DNA of 64,000 nt from a virus: IMG/VR virus record IMGVR_UViG_3300043803_000118, positions 1 through 64,000 of that record, one strand, 5' to 3'. This document shows, in pieces, positions 62,623 to 64,000 of this stretch. The notes under the pieces were generated by a model that was not told where the DNA came from, did not search any database, and worked only from the letters and a program-made list of their open reading frames with translations. Both the position numbers and the translations under genes were made by a program. Within the stretch, counting starts at the first letter, position 1, and every line of letters starts with the position of its first letter.

Positions 62623-63428
62623 CACGTGGTGCGATACTTTTCGCATTCAATAGTCCTAAATATGATTATTACGCTATGGCAGAACATACTGCTAAACGTA
62701 TTAATCATTTTTTAGACATGCCAGTAACGATTGTTACTGATGAATCATCATTGGCAAGCAAGACAGATTACGAATTTGATAAAACGGTAATCATCGAACC
62801 TGATCGTACTAATCGTAGAGATTGGGGAATATGGATCAATAAAGGTAGATATCAAGCATATGAGTTAAGTCCCTATGATGAGACATTATTGCTTGATGTT
62901 GATTATATGGTCAATAGTAATAAATTATTAACGTGCTTTGAGTTATATGATGATTTTTTCTGCCACGATACAACTAGTTTTGCTATGTATCCCAAGGCTC
63001 CTCAAGAAGTATTAAGCGGGTATAGTTTTAATACATTGTGGGCTACCGCAATAGTATTCAAAAAGACACAAAGAGTCAAACAAATATTTGAGTCATTAGA
63101 GATGGTTCAAAAGAATTTTGCGCATTATTCTAATATTCATCATTTCATTGCTAACACTTTTAGAAATGATTATGGACTTACGTTAGCACTGCGATTAGTT
63201 AACGGACACACATTACCTAAACAAGACATAATTCCCTGGAATCTATTTCACATAGGCAAAAATACCACTGTGTATGCAAACAGTGATGACGAATTCAATA
63301 CTGAGTATACTATACTTTTTGATAATTGGCAAAGAGGTAAAATAAGAAAAGAATACATCACTGTAAAAGATATGGATTTTCATGTCATGAATAAAGATAA
63401 TTTTGTGGAGTTGATCAATCATGGATAA
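62619..63428 (+). CDS. Glycosyltransferase-like protein (GT-A type)
   Basis: 269 residues. The N-terminus (GAILFAFNSPKYDYYAMAEH, PVTIVTDESS) is a nucleotide-sugar-binding Rossmann-like start, and LLLDVDYMVN near residue 92 contains the D-x-D metal-binding motif of GT-A enzymes. IPWNLFHIGKNT and the C-terminal DFHVMNKDNF give a possible second metal or acceptor region. It may add sugar to a virion protein, DNA base or host glycan; the donor is not predictable. It overlaps the preceding gene by 4 bp and the next by 8 bp. Confidence 0.7.
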   Translation: MTRGAILFAFNSPKYDYYAMAEHTAKRINHFLDMPVTIVTDESSLASKTDYEFDKTVIIEPDRTNRRDWGIWINKGRYQAYELSPYDETLLLDVDYMVNSNKLLTCFELYDDFFCHDTTSFAMYPKAPQEVLSGYSFNTLWATAIVFKKTQRVKQIFESLEMVQKNFAHYSNIHHFIANTFRNDYGLTLALRLVNGHTLPKQDIIPWNLFHIGKNTTVYANSDDEFNTEYTILFDNWQRGKIRKEYITVKDMDFHVMNKDNFVELINHG

Positions 63429-64000
63429 AGGATTTGTAATATTAGCACAGAATACTGAATTCGTGAATTATGTCAAGTGCGCAGAAGTATTAGCGGGAAG
63501 CATAAAAAAACATATGCCCAATGCTAATATTTCATTGATAAGTGATGATGTGGATGACGCAAAGAATTTTGATCAAGTAATAGCATTACCATATGGTGAT
63601 TTGGATCCTATAGGTAATTGGAAACTAGTCAATGACTGGCAAGTATATGAAGCAAGCCCGTACGAATACACTATCAAGTTAGAAGCAGACATGTTCTTGC
63701 CGAAATCTGTAGATTACTGGTGGGATACTTTGATGCATAGAGATGTAGTATTGTGTTCAACTATCAGAAATTTTCGTCAAGACATAAGCAAGGAAAGATT
63801 CTATCGTAGATTCATCGATGAGAATAAACTTCCTGATGTTTATAATGCTATAACTTATTTTAAGAAAAGCGAAACCGCTGAACATTTTTTTAAGTTAGTT
63901 CGATTCATCTTTGAGAATTGGCCTGCAATAAGGGGAACATTGAAGTGTAACTCAAATGAGCCGGCTACTACAGACTGGGTTTATGCTTATGCCGCACACA
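63421..64000 (+). CDS. Second glycosyltransferase-like protein (3' end outside window)
   Basis: Opens with ATG at 63421, overlapping the previous gene by 8 bp, and stays open to the window edge (193 residues seen). It starts MDKGFVILAQNTEFVNYVKC and has ISLISDD and YTIKLEADMFLP near residue 90, where E-A-D stands in place of the usual D-x-D. The arrangement is like the preceding gene, so the two are probably distant paralogues acting on related substrates. Confidence 0.7.
   Translation, partial: MDKGFVILAQNTEFVNYVKCAEVLAGSIKKHMPNANISLISDDVDDAKNFDQVIALPYGDLDPIGNWKLVNDWQVYEASPYEYTIKLEADMFLPKSVDYWWDTLMHRDVVLCSTIRNFRQDISKERFYRRFIDENKLPDVYNAITYFKKSETAEHFFKLVRFIFENWPAIRGTLKCNSNEPATTDWVYAYAAH

Noticed and set aside
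1-64000. Insertion sequences, integrase or attachment sites
   Set aside because: No transposase, integrase or flanking inverted repeats were seen; the gene content is that of a lytic phage.

Overview
The window is a gene-dense, AT-rich piece of a T4-like myovirus genome. It carries recognisable T4-type genes for the head (gp20, gp21, gp22, gp23), recombination nuclease (gp46, gp47), late sigma factor (gp55) and baseplate (gp26, gp51, gp53, gp5, gp25, gp6). The repeat-rich, Asn/Thr-rich fibre proteins, giant structural protein and auxiliary enzymes (sulfotransferase, radical SAM, SDR, glycosyltransferases) are typical of marine T4-like phages of picoplankton. I see no tRNA, photosynthesis gene or other clear host marker, so the host is undetermined. 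Shine-Dalgarno sites (AGGAG-like) and T4-type late promoters (NATAAATA or CTAAATA) recur throughout.

Layout. (1) 1-9711, minus strand: four tail-fibre-like genes, the first cut by the window edge. (2) 9806-10174, plus: a small zinc protein with a decayed HNH-like core. (3) 10224-20029, minus, transcribed as tape measure, gp20 portal, a 76-aa basic protein, an acidic prohead-core-like protein, gp21 protease, gp22 scaffold, gp23 capsid. (4) 20123-21171, plus: gp26, with gp51 probably made by -1 frameshifting. (5) 21172-21605: about 430 bp of hairpin-rich noncoding sequence between convergent operons. (6) 21606-28230, minus: gp55, gp47, sulfotransferase, gp46, SDR, radical SAM and a PD-(D/E)xK nuclease, the middle genes overlapping by 4-8 bp. 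(7) 28375-62262, plus: a tail/baseplate run (cap-like protein, gp53, hub, gp5, gp25, gp6, a 6540-aa giant protein, then four structural genes including an unlisted 54-aa gene). (8) 62317-64000, plus: a small conserved protein and two glycosyltransferase-like genes, the last cut by the edge.

How it fits together. gp55 would read the ATAAATA boxes in front of the structural blocks. gp20-23 build the prohead. The tape measure carries a peptidoglycan amidase domain, while gp5 has the OB fold and beta-helix spike but no lysozyme domain that I can recognise, so wall-cutting appears to have moved from spike to tape measure. gp6 and the giant protein form the baseplate periphery, and the fibre genes supply adhesins.

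The best leads are: a canonical U UUU UUC slippery site joining gp26 to gp51, which has no start codon of its own ahead of its conserved core; two face-to-face overlapping pairs of late promoters; several late promoters exactly 5 nt from an ATG, predicting leaderless mRNAs; auxiliary enzymes embedded by 4-bp overlaps in the gp47-gp46 operon; and the structured 430-bp noncoding region.
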